NCBI GenBank assembly: GCA_023137195.1
Contig: JAGLPV010000014.1
Location: 1-32,088 of the forward strand
Length of the DNA stretch: 32,088 nucleotides
Direction of reading: 5' to 3'
Origin: Candidatus Aenigmatarchaeota archaeon
GTDB lineage: Archaea; EX4484-52
Shown here in pieces: positions 19,246-29,212 of the stretch. The translations under genes were made by a program, and so were the position numbers. The number at the start of each line of letters is the position of its first letter. Position 1 is the stretch's first letter. A model generated the notes under the pieces. It was given only the letters and a program-made list of their open reading frames with translations, searched no databases and was not told where the DNA came from.

Positions 19246-20175
19246 TCATTTAATCAAATATTGCGCAGTGAGTTTTACTGCTTCATTACTACTATATTTT
19301 GGTCTCCAGCCATATTTTTTTAATGCAGAAATGTCCAATATCATTTTCGGGACATCTCCTTTCCAGCCACCGGAGCCACCAGTATAAGTATATTTAGGAG
19401 ATAAAGACATAACACCAGAAACGATATCTGCTATCTTTGTTGTCGTTGTCCATTCTTTTGTGCCGACATTGAATATATTTACCTTTTCTTTTGAGTTTTG
19501 GACTACGTGAATCATTGCTTCAATACAATCAGAGACATGTATGTATGATTTTGCCTGTTTGCCGTCGCCTAAAATTTCCATTTGGTTTGGGTTTTTCTTT
19601 AATTTGTTTACAAAGTCATAAATCACGCCGTGTGTTGAATTTGGTCCGACAACATTTGCAAATCTGAAAATATATGTTTTGAATGAAAACATGGATGCAT
19701 AAGCGCAAATCATCGCTTCTGATGATAGTTTTGTTGCCCCGTAAATTGATATAGGTTTTAGGGGTCCGTAATCTTCTTTTGTCGGTATTGTTTTTGCGAT
19801 TCCATAAATGGTTGAAGTGGATGAAAATATAAATTCTTTTATTTTATGTTTTTTTACCTGATTCAAAACATTGTTTGTTGCGGTCGTGTTCTGGGCAAAT
19901 ACGTTGTTGATGTTTGTTGCGCTTGTCCTGACATTCGGGTCTGCTGAAAGATGCCATACCTGTTCTGTTCCGGAGAAATAGTCGTCAAGATTGTCTTTTA
20001 ACAAATCTATTTTTTTGAAATCTACATTTGGCTGTTTTAACTCTTCTTCAATGAACTCCAGTTTTCCTGAAGATAAGTTGTCGATGACAAGGATTTCATT
20101 GTCTTTGTTTTGGGCAAGTTTCTTTACAAGATTGGAGCCGATAAATCCTGCCCCGCCGGTTATTATTATTTTCAT
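19246..20175 (-). CDS. NAD-dependent epimerase/dehydratase (UDP-glucose 4-epimerase-like)
   Basis: GGAGFIGSNLVKKL, FSSTSTIYG, YGATK, RFANVVGP, KSYIHVSDC. Confidence 0.92.
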   Translation of the reverse strand: MKIIITGGAGFIGSNLVKKLAQNKDNEILVIDNLSSGKLEFIEEELKQPNVDFKKIDLLKDNLDDYFSGTEQVWHLSADPNVRTSATNINNVFAQNTTATNNVLNQVKKHKIKEFIFSSTSTIYGIAKTIPTKEDYGPLKPISIYGATKLSSEAMICAYASMFSFKTYIFRFANVVGPNSTHGVIYDFVNKLKKNPNQMEILGDGKQAKSYIHVSDCIEAMIHVVQNSKEKVNIFNVGTKEWTTTTKIADIVSGVMSLSPKYTYTGGSGGWKGDVPKMILDISALKKYGWRPKYSSNEAVKLTAQYLIK

Positions 20176-20355
20176 TATATGCGAAGTGCGTATTAATTAT
20201 ATAATGCTTTGGATTGGCTCTTTAAAAAATCTTGTTGATACCATATTCAATAATTGTAGAAAGAATAACAGAGCTCACAGAGGCAGAAGAAAGGCATATT
20301 AACAGAAGGAAAATACATAGTTAAGTATATAAATTTACTTTTATATTTATACATT

Positions 20356-23300
20356 ATGTTTTTTGGAAAGATAAACAGTGTTCTTTTTCCCATCTTATTA
20401 TTTTTCTCTATTGCATATTTTGCATTTGCAATTCCATCAATTACATTTATTCCTCCTACTTTAAATGATTCTGTCACAACTCAATCAGACTGGGTTTATG
20501 TGAACATTACTTCCAGCGAATCTCTGTCTGCTGCTTTTGTGGAATGGGGTAGTTCATTAGGATTTACAAATTTTACGATGTCAAATACCAGCTTAACAAA
20601 TTTCTATAGGAACATCACAAATCTTACGGACGGGATGTATAATTATTCTATTTGGGCGCAGAATACGACAGGAGACTGGAATCAGACAGAGAGGAGATAT
20701 GTTACTGTTGATAATATTCCGCCTTATAATATATCTGCTTGCCAGGAATTAACTATAGAAAACGGAAGTTATATTCTGGTGCAGAATGTTTCGTCTTCAG
20801 GGACTTGTTTTACAATAAAGGCAAACAATATTACTTTGGATGGTGCAGGATACACCATAAACTATTCTATGTCGTCAATAGGTTATGCTGTAAACAATTC
20901 TTTAGGATATAATTTTACAGTAATAAAGAATATGGATATTGTGCAGGGCTCGACAAGTTCGTACTCTTATGCCATTTGTTTTAATATGTCTTCAAATGGG
21001 GATATTTTGGATAATACGATTGCGACATTAGGTAGTACCAGTCCCGGCGTTATATTGGATGCATCCGGTGCAAACACAATTTCTAACAATACAATTACGA
21101 CATTCGGAGAATATGGTTATGGCATTTATTTTGATTCATCTAACACAAACAATATTTCAAATAACACAATCACAACATCTAGTTCAAATAGTTATGGCAT
21201 TTATGGTGCTTCTTCTAATAATAATATACTTTCAAGCAACACAATCACAACATCTAGTTCAAATAGTTATGGCATTTATAGTGCTTCTTCTAATAATAAT
21301 ACACTTACAAGCAACACAATCACAACATCTAGTTCAAATAGTAATGGCATTTATTTGCGTTCCTATAGTAATTCAAATACACTTTCAAGCAACACAATCA
21401 CAACATCCGGTTCATTCGGCAATGGCATTTTGCTTAATATATACAGCAATTCAAATACACTTTCAAGCAACACAATCACAACATCCGGTTGGCATGGTGA
21501 TGGAATTTATACTGCTGATTCCAGTTATAATACACTTTCAAATAATACAATTACAATAGGGGGCTTAGAAAGTAAGGGCATTCATTCATATTCTTCTATT
21601 ACAAATAACATTTCAAATAACACAATCACAACATTTGGTTCATATGGTTATGGCATTTATTTTGATTCATCTAACACAAACAATATTTTATACAACACAA
21701 TCACAACATCTGGTCATAATGGCAATGGCATTCTTTTTACTTCATCCAACAACTCTATTTTTTGGAACAACACAATAAATACATCTGGTTCAAGTGGTCA
21801 TGGCATTTATTTTGATTCATCTAACACAAACAATATTTCATACAACACAATCACAACATCTAATTCAAGTAGTTCTGGTATTTATTTGGAATCCCATAGC
21901 AATTCAAATGTGCTTTCGAACAATAGGATTACAACAGCAAATTCCTATGCACATGGTATTATTTTATGGTCATCTTCATTAAACAGTATTGCTGGTGGAT
22001 CAATTGTTCTAACGACGAACACGGAGAATATGGAGTATATTTTAATGAATGCAGGAGCTACAAATAATTTTACAAATACAAACTTTACAACAACAAGAAA
22101 AATTTACTTATTAGATAATATATCTTGGTTCAATTACAACAATGAAACCAACGGGAATATCTGGCTGAAGACAAAGGCATCTGCATCTGTCGTGCTTTCA
22201 AGAACTCTCATAAATTGGTCCAACACCACAATGCAATGGAATGATACAAACTCAACAGACAGCGGGATAATTACAACATACAACATCACCGGGTTGAAAA
22301 CAAATACAACATATAATGTGTTTAATTCTTCTAAAGGAATCCAGACTAATTCCCATGTATTGGCAACTGATGCAAATGGTAATCTTCCGTCTTTTACGAT
22401 TGCGCTTAATAACAATACAGAGCTTATTGTTACTTTAGATACATTAGCACCCGAAATTACAATAAATTCTCCAGTAAATGCAAGTTCTATTGAGATAATA
22501 GATGCAACCAGCACAACATTAACAATTACAACAAATGAGGAGGCAACATGCAGATATTATACAAATTCAACATTTGATTATGTGAATGGGACAGATTTTA
22601 CTTCTACTGGTGGAACAGTGCATACACAGAGTTATGGCGGTTTATCTGACGGGCAATCATATTCCTTGTATTATAAATGCAACGATACTACAGGGAATGC
22701 AAATAATGCATCAAAGCATCATTATTTTATTGTGGAGCTTACAACATCGCCTCCTCCGGCTACATCTTCATCAAGTAGTAGTTCATCTTCCGGTGGTGGA
22801 GTACCCACCACAGAAGAAACAAAAATAGTTAGTTTGATTGAGAATGTTTTTAAGAAAATAGATTTTGATTCGTCAAAGAATTTCATAAAGGAAATACAGA
22901 TAAAGGCAAATAAGAAAAAAACAAATATGGTGATTTCAGTCAATAAATATTCTGTTAAGCCATACAAAGTTACTGTGCCAAAAATACGCAATGTATACAG
23001 ATATCTTCAGATAACACATGATGGTCTTAATAATAGTGAAATAGATGAAGTTAAGATTACTTTTGCTGTGGAAAAATCCTGGATGACAAAAAATAATGAA
23101 TCTAAAAATGATGTAATTTTATTAAGGTATAATGATGCACTCTGGGAAGATTTAGATACAGAGTATTATAATTCAGTTGATAATTATTCTTATTTTACGG
23201 CAAAATCGGAAGGAATGAGTTATTTTTCTATTGGAACAAAAACAAAAGAGGACAATAATAATTCCGGTGTTTCTGAGGTAGATAACAATAGTGAATTGTT

Positions 23301-24003
23301 GGGAGAAAACGTATCTTCGTATGATTATGTAGATGATGAAAAGTTGTTATCTGAAATAAATGATATGATTGAAGAAATGAAGTTGGCACTATCTGAAGCG
23401 GAAAAGACAAAAAATATTACTTATGTTCAACAGAAATTTCAAGAGGGAATTCGATTATATGAAGAAGGACAGTATGACGAGGCAAGAGTGTTGATACTGG
23501 AAGCAAAATCTTTGCTTGATTCTGCACCGCTTAAAACTGTTCGTAGAGGAATAATATACTACGGGATTATGTTATTTATGTTGCTAATTGGTATGGTTGG
23601 CATAGGGGGAATCATATATATGAATAAAGACAAGTTGTTGGAATTATTCAATAAGAAGGAAAGATATGTTGCAGAGCAAAGCGAAAGGAAGGAAGAGCTA
23701 AATAATGTTGCGGATATTGTGAAAGTAAAAGAACACCCTCTTGCTACAGAAACCATCGGGAGGAGAGCAAACCAGAAATATATTGTGCTGTTAAATGAAA
23801 AAATGAATGGACTTATAGAAAGGGTAGGATTATTAAAAAGAGACAATAAAACTACATTGGGTCTAAAAGAAAATATGGTTAGTGTAGTGGAGGAAGTAGA
23901 GTTGGCCAAATTTCTTGTCAGGAATAATTCGGATGAAGCTCTTGCGCAAATAAAAAAGGCAAATGCTCTTATTAATCAGATTTCTGAAAATTTGATGGAT
24001 TGA
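20356..24003 (+). CDS. Large secreted/surface protein: NosD-like beta-helix repeats, PGF-pre-PGF-like domain, TM and cytoplasmic tail
   Basis: Signal-like N-terminus; about 25-aa repeats (GIYFDSSNTNNISNNTITTS); SSSSSSSSGGG linker; SLIENVFKKIDFDSSKNFIKEIQI...GMSYFSIG; TM near residue 1070. Confidence 0.85.
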   Translation: MFFGKINSVLFPILLFFSIAYFAFAIPSITFIPPTLNDSVTTQSDWVYVNITSSESLSAAFVEWGSSLGFTNFTMSNTSLTNFYRNITNLTDGMYNYSIWAQNTTGDWNQTERRYVTVDNIPPYNISACQELTIENGSYILVQNVSSSGTCFTIKANNITLDGAGYTINYSMSSIGYAVNNSLGYNFTVIKNMDIVQGSTSSYSYAICFNMSSNGDILDNTIATLGSTSPGVILDASGANTISNNTITTFGEYGYGIYFDSSNTNNISNNTITTSSSNSYGIYGASSNNNILSSNTITTSSSNSYGIYSASSNNNTLTSNTITTSSSNSNGIYLRSYSNSNTLSSNTITTSGSFGNGILLNIYSNSNTLSSNTITTSGWHGDGIYTADSSYNTLSNNTITIGGLESKGIHSYSSITNNISNNTITTFGSYGYGIYFDSSNTNNILYNTITTSGHNGNGILFTSSNNSIFWNNTINTSGSSGHGIYFDSSNTNNISYNTITTSNSSSSGIYLESHSNSNVLSNNRITTANSYAHGIILWSSSLNSIAGGSIVLTTNTENMEYILMNAGATNNFTNTNFTTTRKIYLLDNISWFNYNNETNGNIWLKTKASASVVLSRTLINWSNTTMQWNDTNSTDSGIITTYNITGLKTNTTYNVFNSSKGIQTNSHVLATDANGNLPSFTIALNNNTELIVTLDTLAPEITINSPVNASSIEIIDATSTTLTITTNEEATCRYYTNSTFDYVNGTDFTSTGGTVHTQSYGGLSDGQSYSLYYKCNDTTGNANNASKHHYFIVELTTSPPPATSSSSSSSSSGGGVPTTEETKIVSLIENVFKKIDFDSSKNFIKEIQIKANKKKTNMVISVNKYSVKPYKVTVPKIRNVYRYLQITHDGLNNSEIDEVKITFAVEKSWMTKNNESKNDVILLRYNDALWEDLDTEYYNSVDNYSYFTAKSEGMSYFSIGTKTKEDNNNSGVSEVDNNSELLGENVSSYDYVDDEKLLSEINDMIEEMKLALSEAEKTKNITYVQQKFQEGIRLYEEGQYDEARVLILEAKSLLDSAPLKTVRRGIIYYGIMLFMLLIGMVGIGGIIYMNKDKLLELFNKKERYVAEQSERKEELNNVADIVKVKEHPLATETIGRRANQKYIVLLNEKMNGLIERVGLLKRDNKTTLGLKENMVSVVEEVELAKFLVRNNSDEALAQIKKANALINQISENLMD
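21110..21960 (+). repeat. Coding tandem repeats of 75-78 nt (beta-helix coils)
   Basis: Recurrent aacacaatcacaacatc...ggcatttat blocks, some near-identical. Confidence 0.85.
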
Positions 24004-24043
24004 TTTAAAGGGAAGTTTATATATTTTATTTGCTCTTGTAACT

Positions 24044-24562
24044 ATGTCATCAGGAAAAAATAACATTACATTTCATGAAGAACAGCAATTTAGGGAATCA
24101 TGGGTGTGGATTATCATTAGTATTCCAACACTTATCCTGTGGTATATTACTATTCAACAACTAATTTTCGGCAATCCAGTTGGTAATAATCCCGGATCAG
24201 ACACGATGATATTTGTATTCTGGGTTTTATTTGGAATACTCCTTCCACTGTTTTTTTACAGGCTTAAACTTATAACAGAAGTACGGGACGAGGGACTTTA
24301 TGTTCGTTTTGTTCCTTTTCATTTTTCTTTTGTAAAAATATCGCTGGATGATTTGAAAAAATGTTATGTTCGTACGTATGATCCTATTGGAGAGTATGGT
24401 GGATGGGGCATACGGTGCGGATTGTTTGGACATGGCAAAGCATATAATGTAAGTGGCGATGAGGGAGTGCAGTTGGAATATAATGGTGGGAAAAGATTAT
24501 TGATTGGGTCGCAGAAAGCACAGCAACTTAAAAGTGCGATTGATTTGTGTGAGGGAAAGTAG
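24044..24562 (+). CDS. Small membrane protein, DUF6141-like
   Basis: FHEEQQFRESWVWIII, two TM segments, GIRCGLFGHGKAYNVSGDEGVQLEYNGGKRLLIGSQKAQQL. Confidence 0.65.
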   Translation: MSSGKNNITFHEEQQFRESWVWIIISIPTLILWYITIQQLIFGNPVGNNPGSDTMIFVFWVLFGILLPLFFYRLKLITEVRDEGLYVRFVPFHFSFVKISLDDLKKCYVRTYDPIGEYGGWGIRCGLFGHGKAYNVSGDEGVQLEYNGGKRLLIGSQKAQQLKSAIDLCEGK

Positions 24563-24573
24563 TTTTTGGAAGT

Positions 24574-25596
24574 TCAATTACAGGTGCTGATTGTCTTGTT
24601 TTTTTTATTTATGATGAAGTTAACATCTATAAATTTTTTTACGACCCATATATTGGTTTCGGTGTGCTTTGTTATTTGTGATGTTTGAATGGTTCCTCCT
24701 CTAATTGCAAGAAACGGTATTAGTTGGTCGCATAAGTGCTTGTCGACGCAGGCTTTTGTCTTGTATTCTTCAATCATTTCAAGAGCGGCTTCTTTGCCGA
24801 CGGATTCAGCTTTTTTGCCTATGTCTCCGATGGATGAGGTTCCGAGAAACATGTCGTTATTTGTCCATAAGGTAATTCCTGTGCCTGTTGAAAAGGAATC
24901 TTTGTATGTGCTTTCAATGGATATACTTCCAAAAAGATTTGAGTTTTGGAGTATGTTTTTCGCAGATTCTGTCTGTCTTGATGCTACCGCTTTATTTTCA
25001 AGGTTTGAAGATGCAATGCTTAAGCCCAGAATATTCTCTTTTTCCTTGAAGGAAGTAAATATGGCTTTTTGTGGTTTAGGGGGTTGTATTTGTAGGCATA
25101 CCAGACTGCATCCTTTCGGGTAAAAGCCATGGCGCAATATGTTAATATTTATATTGTATCCTAATTTAGATATTGCTTTGGTAAAAGTAGTTTGGATGTA
25201 AGTGAGTGGCGGAGCCCACTTTCCGAAAGTAGCTCCTCCTTTAATTTCAATCTCTATTTTTTTGTCAATTTTGGAAGTGGCTATTATGAGCGTTTGTAGA
25301 ACCAGACCTACAGATCCCGCGGTCGGTATATTTACTTTGATATTCTTTGCGTTCCAATGTCTGCCGGGGGAGAACTCTATTGTTTTAGATCCTGTGAAAA
25401 TGCCTTTGGTCTTTGCCGAACACAGGTCTGCGACTGCGTTTATTGCAGAGACATGCTGGAATGAAAGCCCCGGGTTTGACCTTTTGGCGCGGATGTTTTC
25501 AATTTTTATGTCTTTTTCCATGAGTGCGGAAAGGGCGACAGCTGTCCGGACAATCTGTCCTCCGCCTTCATGATATGAACCGTCAATTACAATCAT
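24574..25596 (-). CDS. rtcA: RNA 3'-terminal phosphate cyclase
   Basis: DGSYHEGGGQIVRTAVALS, RAKRSNPGLSFQHVSAI, GSVGLVLQTL, RHGFYPKG. Confidence 0.95.
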   Translation of the reverse strand: MIVIDGSYHEGGGQIVRTAVALSALMEKDIKIENIRAKRSNPGLSFQHVSAINAVADLCSAKTKGIFTGSKTIEFSPGRHWNAKNIKVNIPTAGSVGLVLQTLIIATSKIDKKIEIEIKGGATFGKWAPPLTYIQTTFTKAISKLGYNININILRHGFYPKGCSLVCLQIQPPKPQKAIFTSFKEKENILGLSIASSNLENKAVASRQTESAKNILQNSNLFGSISIESTYKDSFSTGTGITLWTNNDMFLGTSSIGDIGKKAESVGKEAALEMIEEYKTKACVDKHLCDQLIPFLAIRGGTIQTSQITKHTETNIWVVKKFIDVNFIINKKNKTISTCN

Positions 25597-25633
25597 ATAT
25601 AGATAGGTGATTCGTAAATAAAAAACTTGTTAT

Positions 25634-26347
25634 TTAAGGGGTTACAGGCACAGTATATTTTGGATCCAGTTCATGCGCTTTTTCAAGGGCGTTTTTTGCA
25701 TCTGCAAATCTTTTTAATTTAACAAGGGCAATGCCCATGTTATTCCATGCGTGTGCGTATTCGGGGTTCAACTCAATAGACTTGTTAAATGCTTCAATTG
25801 CTTCTTCATGCCTTTGCAGATTTCCAAGAGCGATGCCTTTGTTGTTCCATGCATTTGCATATCCCGGGCTTAGTTCTATGGTTTTTTTGAATGCAGAGAC
25901 TGCTTCTTCATGCCTTTGCAGATTTCCAAGAGCGATGCCTTTGTTGTTCCATGCATTTGCATAAGCTGGGTTTAATATGGTTGCTTTGTCAAATACTTCA
26001 ACTGCTTCTTCGCTATTTCCATTGTTTCCAAAATCAATGCCTTTTTTGTTTAATTCTATCGCTTCCTGGAGGGATAGTTCGACGATGTATTCTCCCGGGC
26101 TTTTTCCATATAAATCTAATATTAGAACTTTTTCGTTATTTTGCCAAATGTCTTTGTAATAAGAATATCGTTCTATGTCTGAAGATTCTAAAGGCGTTTG
26201 AGTCACTTCAACTATTTCCATACTGCTGTCCCCAGTATTATAATCCTCGTTTGCCTGTGGATCAGGAGAGCTAAAATAAAGACCATATATGGAAAAACAC
26301 AATACTGCGATAAATGCAATGGCTAAAATGATTTTTAGGGGGTTCAT
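25634..26347 (-). CDS. Membrane-anchored TPR protein
   Basis: N-terminal TM; three 34-aa TPRs (AYANAWNNKGIALGNLQRHEEAVSAFKKTIELSPG). Confidence 0.85.
   Translation of the reverse strand: MNPLKIILAIAFIAVLCFSIYGLYFSSPDPQANEDYNTGDSSMEIVEVTQTPLESSDIERYSYYKDIWQNNEKVLILDLYGKSPGEYIVELSLQEAIELNKKGIDFGNNGNSEEAVEVFDKATILNPAYANAWNNKGIALGNLQRHEEAVSAFKKTIELSPGYANAWNNKGIALGNLQRHEEAIEAFNKSIELNPEYAHAWNNMGIALVKLKRFADAKNALEKAHELDPKYTVPVTP
25799..25963. repeat. Identical 63-bp direct repeats, period 102 bp
   Basis: 25799-25861 and 25901-25963 are identical; they encode parts of adjacent TPRs. Confidence 0.9.
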
Positions 26348-26409
26348 AATACTAATAATTATGAATCTTTTTTTTAAATATTGTGTTCATGGTTTTTACA
26401 CTAGACATC

Positions 26410-27324
26410 TTAGTTTTCTTCGGCAATAGAATAGGCAATGGAATATTGACATTCTTCTCTTTTATTTACATTCTCTATATTTTCACAAATCAGGATATCT
26501 TCCTTTATTTTAGCGATAGATAAATAACAACGATCTTTTCTTTCCCCATTGATGATGGTTTCGCAAATAGTTTGGTCTTCTTTTGCTTTAGCAATAGAAT
26601 ATTGACAATCCTCTCTTTTAGTTGTATCTGTAACAGTTTCGCAAATAAGGACATCTTCTTTTAATTGGGCGACTGAAGAATAGCACCTGTCTTTCTTCTC
26701 TCCATTGGAGATGGTTTTGCAGACGGAGAGGTCTTCTTTTGATTTGGCGATAGAATAAAGACAATTATCTATTTCCTTGGAATCTGTAATATTCTTACAG
26801 GAGGAGACATCTTCTGTTGCCTGGGCAACATAATAATAACAATTGTTTCTTTCCTCTATATAATCAATATGTCTGCAAATAGAGGCATCTTCTTTTCTTA
26901 GGGCGACATAAGCATAACAAAGGTCTTTTTTGCCTGCATCTGTGATATTTTCACAGGCAGACATATCTTTTTTTGCGCCGGCAACATGAATGGGGCAAAG
27001 CTCTTTCTTGCCTGTGTCCTTGATATTTTCACATAGAGAAAAATCCTTTTTTGCTTCAGCAAAATAATAATAACAATCATCTCTTTCATCTGCATCAGCG
27101 ACATTTTCACAGGAATTCACTTCTTTTGTATCGGGAATAGTATCTTCACTACTTTCGTCTGCCGTGACATCTCCACTCGTGTCAGTATCAGCTTCTGCAA
27201 TATCGCCGGAAGGCAGCCCCGGAGTATCTATTATTTTACTTTCAACACTATTATTATCTGCAACACATCCGCTTATTAAAACAACAGACAAAAGCAATAA
27301 GATTAAGAAGTTCTTTCTATCCAT
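26410..27324 (-). CDS. Lipoprotein with nine tandem 26-aa cysteine repeats
   Basis: Lipobox LISGC; repeat C-x11-C-YxxxAxxKxDxxx nine times from residue 72 to the C-terminus. Confidence 0.85.
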   Translation of the reverse strand: MDRKNFLILLLLSVVLISGCVADNNSVESKIIDTPGLPSGDIAEADTDTSGDVTADESSEDTIPDTKEVNSCENVADADERDDCYYYFAEAKKDFSLCENIKDTGKKELCPIHVAGAKKDMSACENITDAGKKDLCYAYVALRKEDASICRHIDYIEERNNCYYYVAQATEDVSSCKNITDSKEIDNCLYSIAKSKEDLSVCKTISNGEKKDRCYSSVAQLKEDVLICETVTDTTKREDCQYSIAKAKEDQTICETIINGERKDRCYLSIAKIKEDILICENIENVNKREECQYSIAYSIAEEN

Positions 27325-27467
27325 ATTATTTTTTAATACAATAATATGAGTCTTAATTATATATAGTTTTACCTATAGTTTCATTGGAGTCTTTTTTAGT
27401 TTATTTTATTTCCTGTACAATAAAATATATAAAAGAAATAATTAATATAATAGAAGGATAATTAACT

Positions 27468-29171
27468 ATGGAAAGATTCGCAGAAAAAATTATAAAAAAA
27501 GAGAAACGCAATATTGCATATTTTAGCATGGAAATCGGGCTGGATTCTAAAATTCCAACTTATAGTGGAGGGCTGGGAATTCTTGCAGGAGACACGATAA
27601 GGAGCTGTGCTGACCTTCATATCCCTATTGTTGCGACAACATTATTGTACAGGAAGGGTTATTTTACACAAAAGCTTGACCATCATGGCAATCAAACAGA
27701 AAGTGATGTGCATTGGAAACCGGAACTTTTTCTAAAAAAAACAGGTAAAAAAGTTATTGTTGATATAGAAGACAGGAAAGTTGCAGTTACTGCATGGCAA
27801 TACAATGTGGTGGGTGTTGCCGGCTACAAGATACCTGTCATATTTTTGGACACAAATCTCAAAGAAAATAATTCTCATGACAGGAATATAACCAACTGGC
27901 TATATGGTGGTGATCAAAAATACAGGCTTTGCCAGGAGATAGTTCTTGGAGTTGGAGGAGTCAGGATTCTTGAAGAGTTGGGCTATAACCGGATAAAAAA
28001 ATATCACATGAATGAAGGGCATTCCAGTCTGCTTATACTTGAATTATTAAGACGCCAAAAGAAGAGCGAAAAAAAACTGACAAAAAAACATTATGATTTG
28101 GTAAGGTCAAAATGCATATTTACGACACATACTCCTGTCCCGGCAGGACATGACCAGTTTCCGATAGATATGATAAAAAATGCACTCAAAACTACATTCC
28201 CTCCTGAAGAGATGGATAAAATGAACTATCACGGAAATCTGAATTTAACGCACCTTGCACTAGACAATAGCCAATATATAAACGGCGTTGCAAAAAAACA
28301 CGGTGAAGTCTCAAGAAAGATGTTTCCCGGGCATCTTATCGATTCTATAACAAATGGCGTTCATTCTACTATGTGGACATCAAAATATTTTAAGGAGGTC
28401 TATGATAAATATATTCCGGGCTGGCAAAAAGATTCTTTTTCTTTAAGATATGCTCTTGGCATACCGGATTATGAAGTATGGAATGCCCATAAAAAGGCAA
28501 AAAAAGATTTGATGGATTATATAAATGCCGGGCATCCGAATGCAGATTTGAAAACCCATGTGTTTACGATAGGGTTTGCAAGAAGAAGTGCTACATACAA
28601 GAGAGGGGCTCTTCTTTTTTCTGACATAAACCGATTGCTTGAAATTGCAAAAAAGAAAGGAGAAATACAGATAATCTATGCGGGAAAAGCACATCCTCGT
28701 GACGGTCAGGGAAAGGATATAATTAAATTTATTTTTTCAAAGATGAAAGAGCTGAAAGGAAAAATAAGCGTGGTGTATATTGAAAACTATGGTATAGAAG
28801 TTGCAAAGAAAATGGTTTCCGGGGTGGATTTATGGCTCAACACACCTCAAAAACCACTTGAAGCTTCAGGGACTTCCGGGATGAAGGCATGTCATAACGG
28901 GATTCCTAATTTGAGTGTTCTTGACGGATGGTGGATTGAAGGGCATATTGAAAGCAAGACAGGGTGGTCTATTGGAGGTAAAATGGAAAGTTCCAACGAG
29001 GAAGATGCAAGAGATTTGTATTACAAGCTTGATGAAAAAATAGTGCCTAAATATTATAATAATCGAGAGCAGTGGATTAATATAATGAAGCATTCTATTG
29101 CTTACAATGCGTCTTTTTTTAACACGCACAGGATGATGCATCAGTATGTGCTGAATGCTTATTTTCGGTGA
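27468..29171 (+). CDS. glgP: Alpha-glucan (glycogen/maltodextrin) phosphorylase
   Basis: YFSMEIGLDSKIPTYSGGLGILAGD, HMNEGHSSL, TTHTPVPAGHDQF, EASGTSGMKACHNGIPNLSVLDGWW. Confidence 0.95.
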   Translation: MERFAEKIIKKEKRNIAYFSMEIGLDSKIPTYSGGLGILAGDTIRSCADLHIPIVATTLLYRKGYFTQKLDHHGNQTESDVHWKPELFLKKTGKKVIVDIEDRKVAVTAWQYNVVGVAGYKIPVIFLDTNLKENNSHDRNITNWLYGGDQKYRLCQEIVLGVGGVRILEELGYNRIKKYHMNEGHSSLLILELLRRQKKSEKKLTKKHYDLVRSKCIFTTHTPVPAGHDQFPIDMIKNALKTTFPPEEMDKMNYHGNLNLTHLALDNSQYINGVAKKHGEVSRKMFPGHLIDSITNGVHSTMWTSKYFKEVYDKYIPGWQKDSFSLRYALGIPDYEVWNAHKKAKKDLMDYINAGHPNADLKTHVFTIGFARRSATYKRGALLFSDINRLLEIAKKKGEIQIIYAGKAHPRDGQGKDIIKFIFSKMKELKGKISVVYIENYGIEVAKKMVSGVDLWLNTPQKPLEASGTSGMKACHNGIPNLSVLDGWWIEGHIESKTGWSIGGKMESSNEEDARDLYYKLDEKIVPKYYNNREQWINIMKHSIAYNASFFNTHRMMHQYVLNAYFR

Positions 29172-29212
29172 GAGTTTTTGACAAGAGATTATCAATTCTC
29201 TTTAAATACGAT

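Noticed and set aside
21059-21559. 166-aa plus-strand ORF (MHPVQTQFLTIQLRHSENMVMAF...)
   Set aside because: Alternate-frame shadow of the repetitive beta-helix gene; its repeats merely mirror the 75-78-nt period.
20625-23000. Tandem repeats considered as a CRISPR array
   Set aside because: Period 75-78 nt, repeats are coding, in frame and continuous with no unique spacers.
25731-26274. Plus-strand ORFs (77, 127 and 60 aa) opposite the TPR gene
   Set aside because: Antisense reflections of the TPR repeats.
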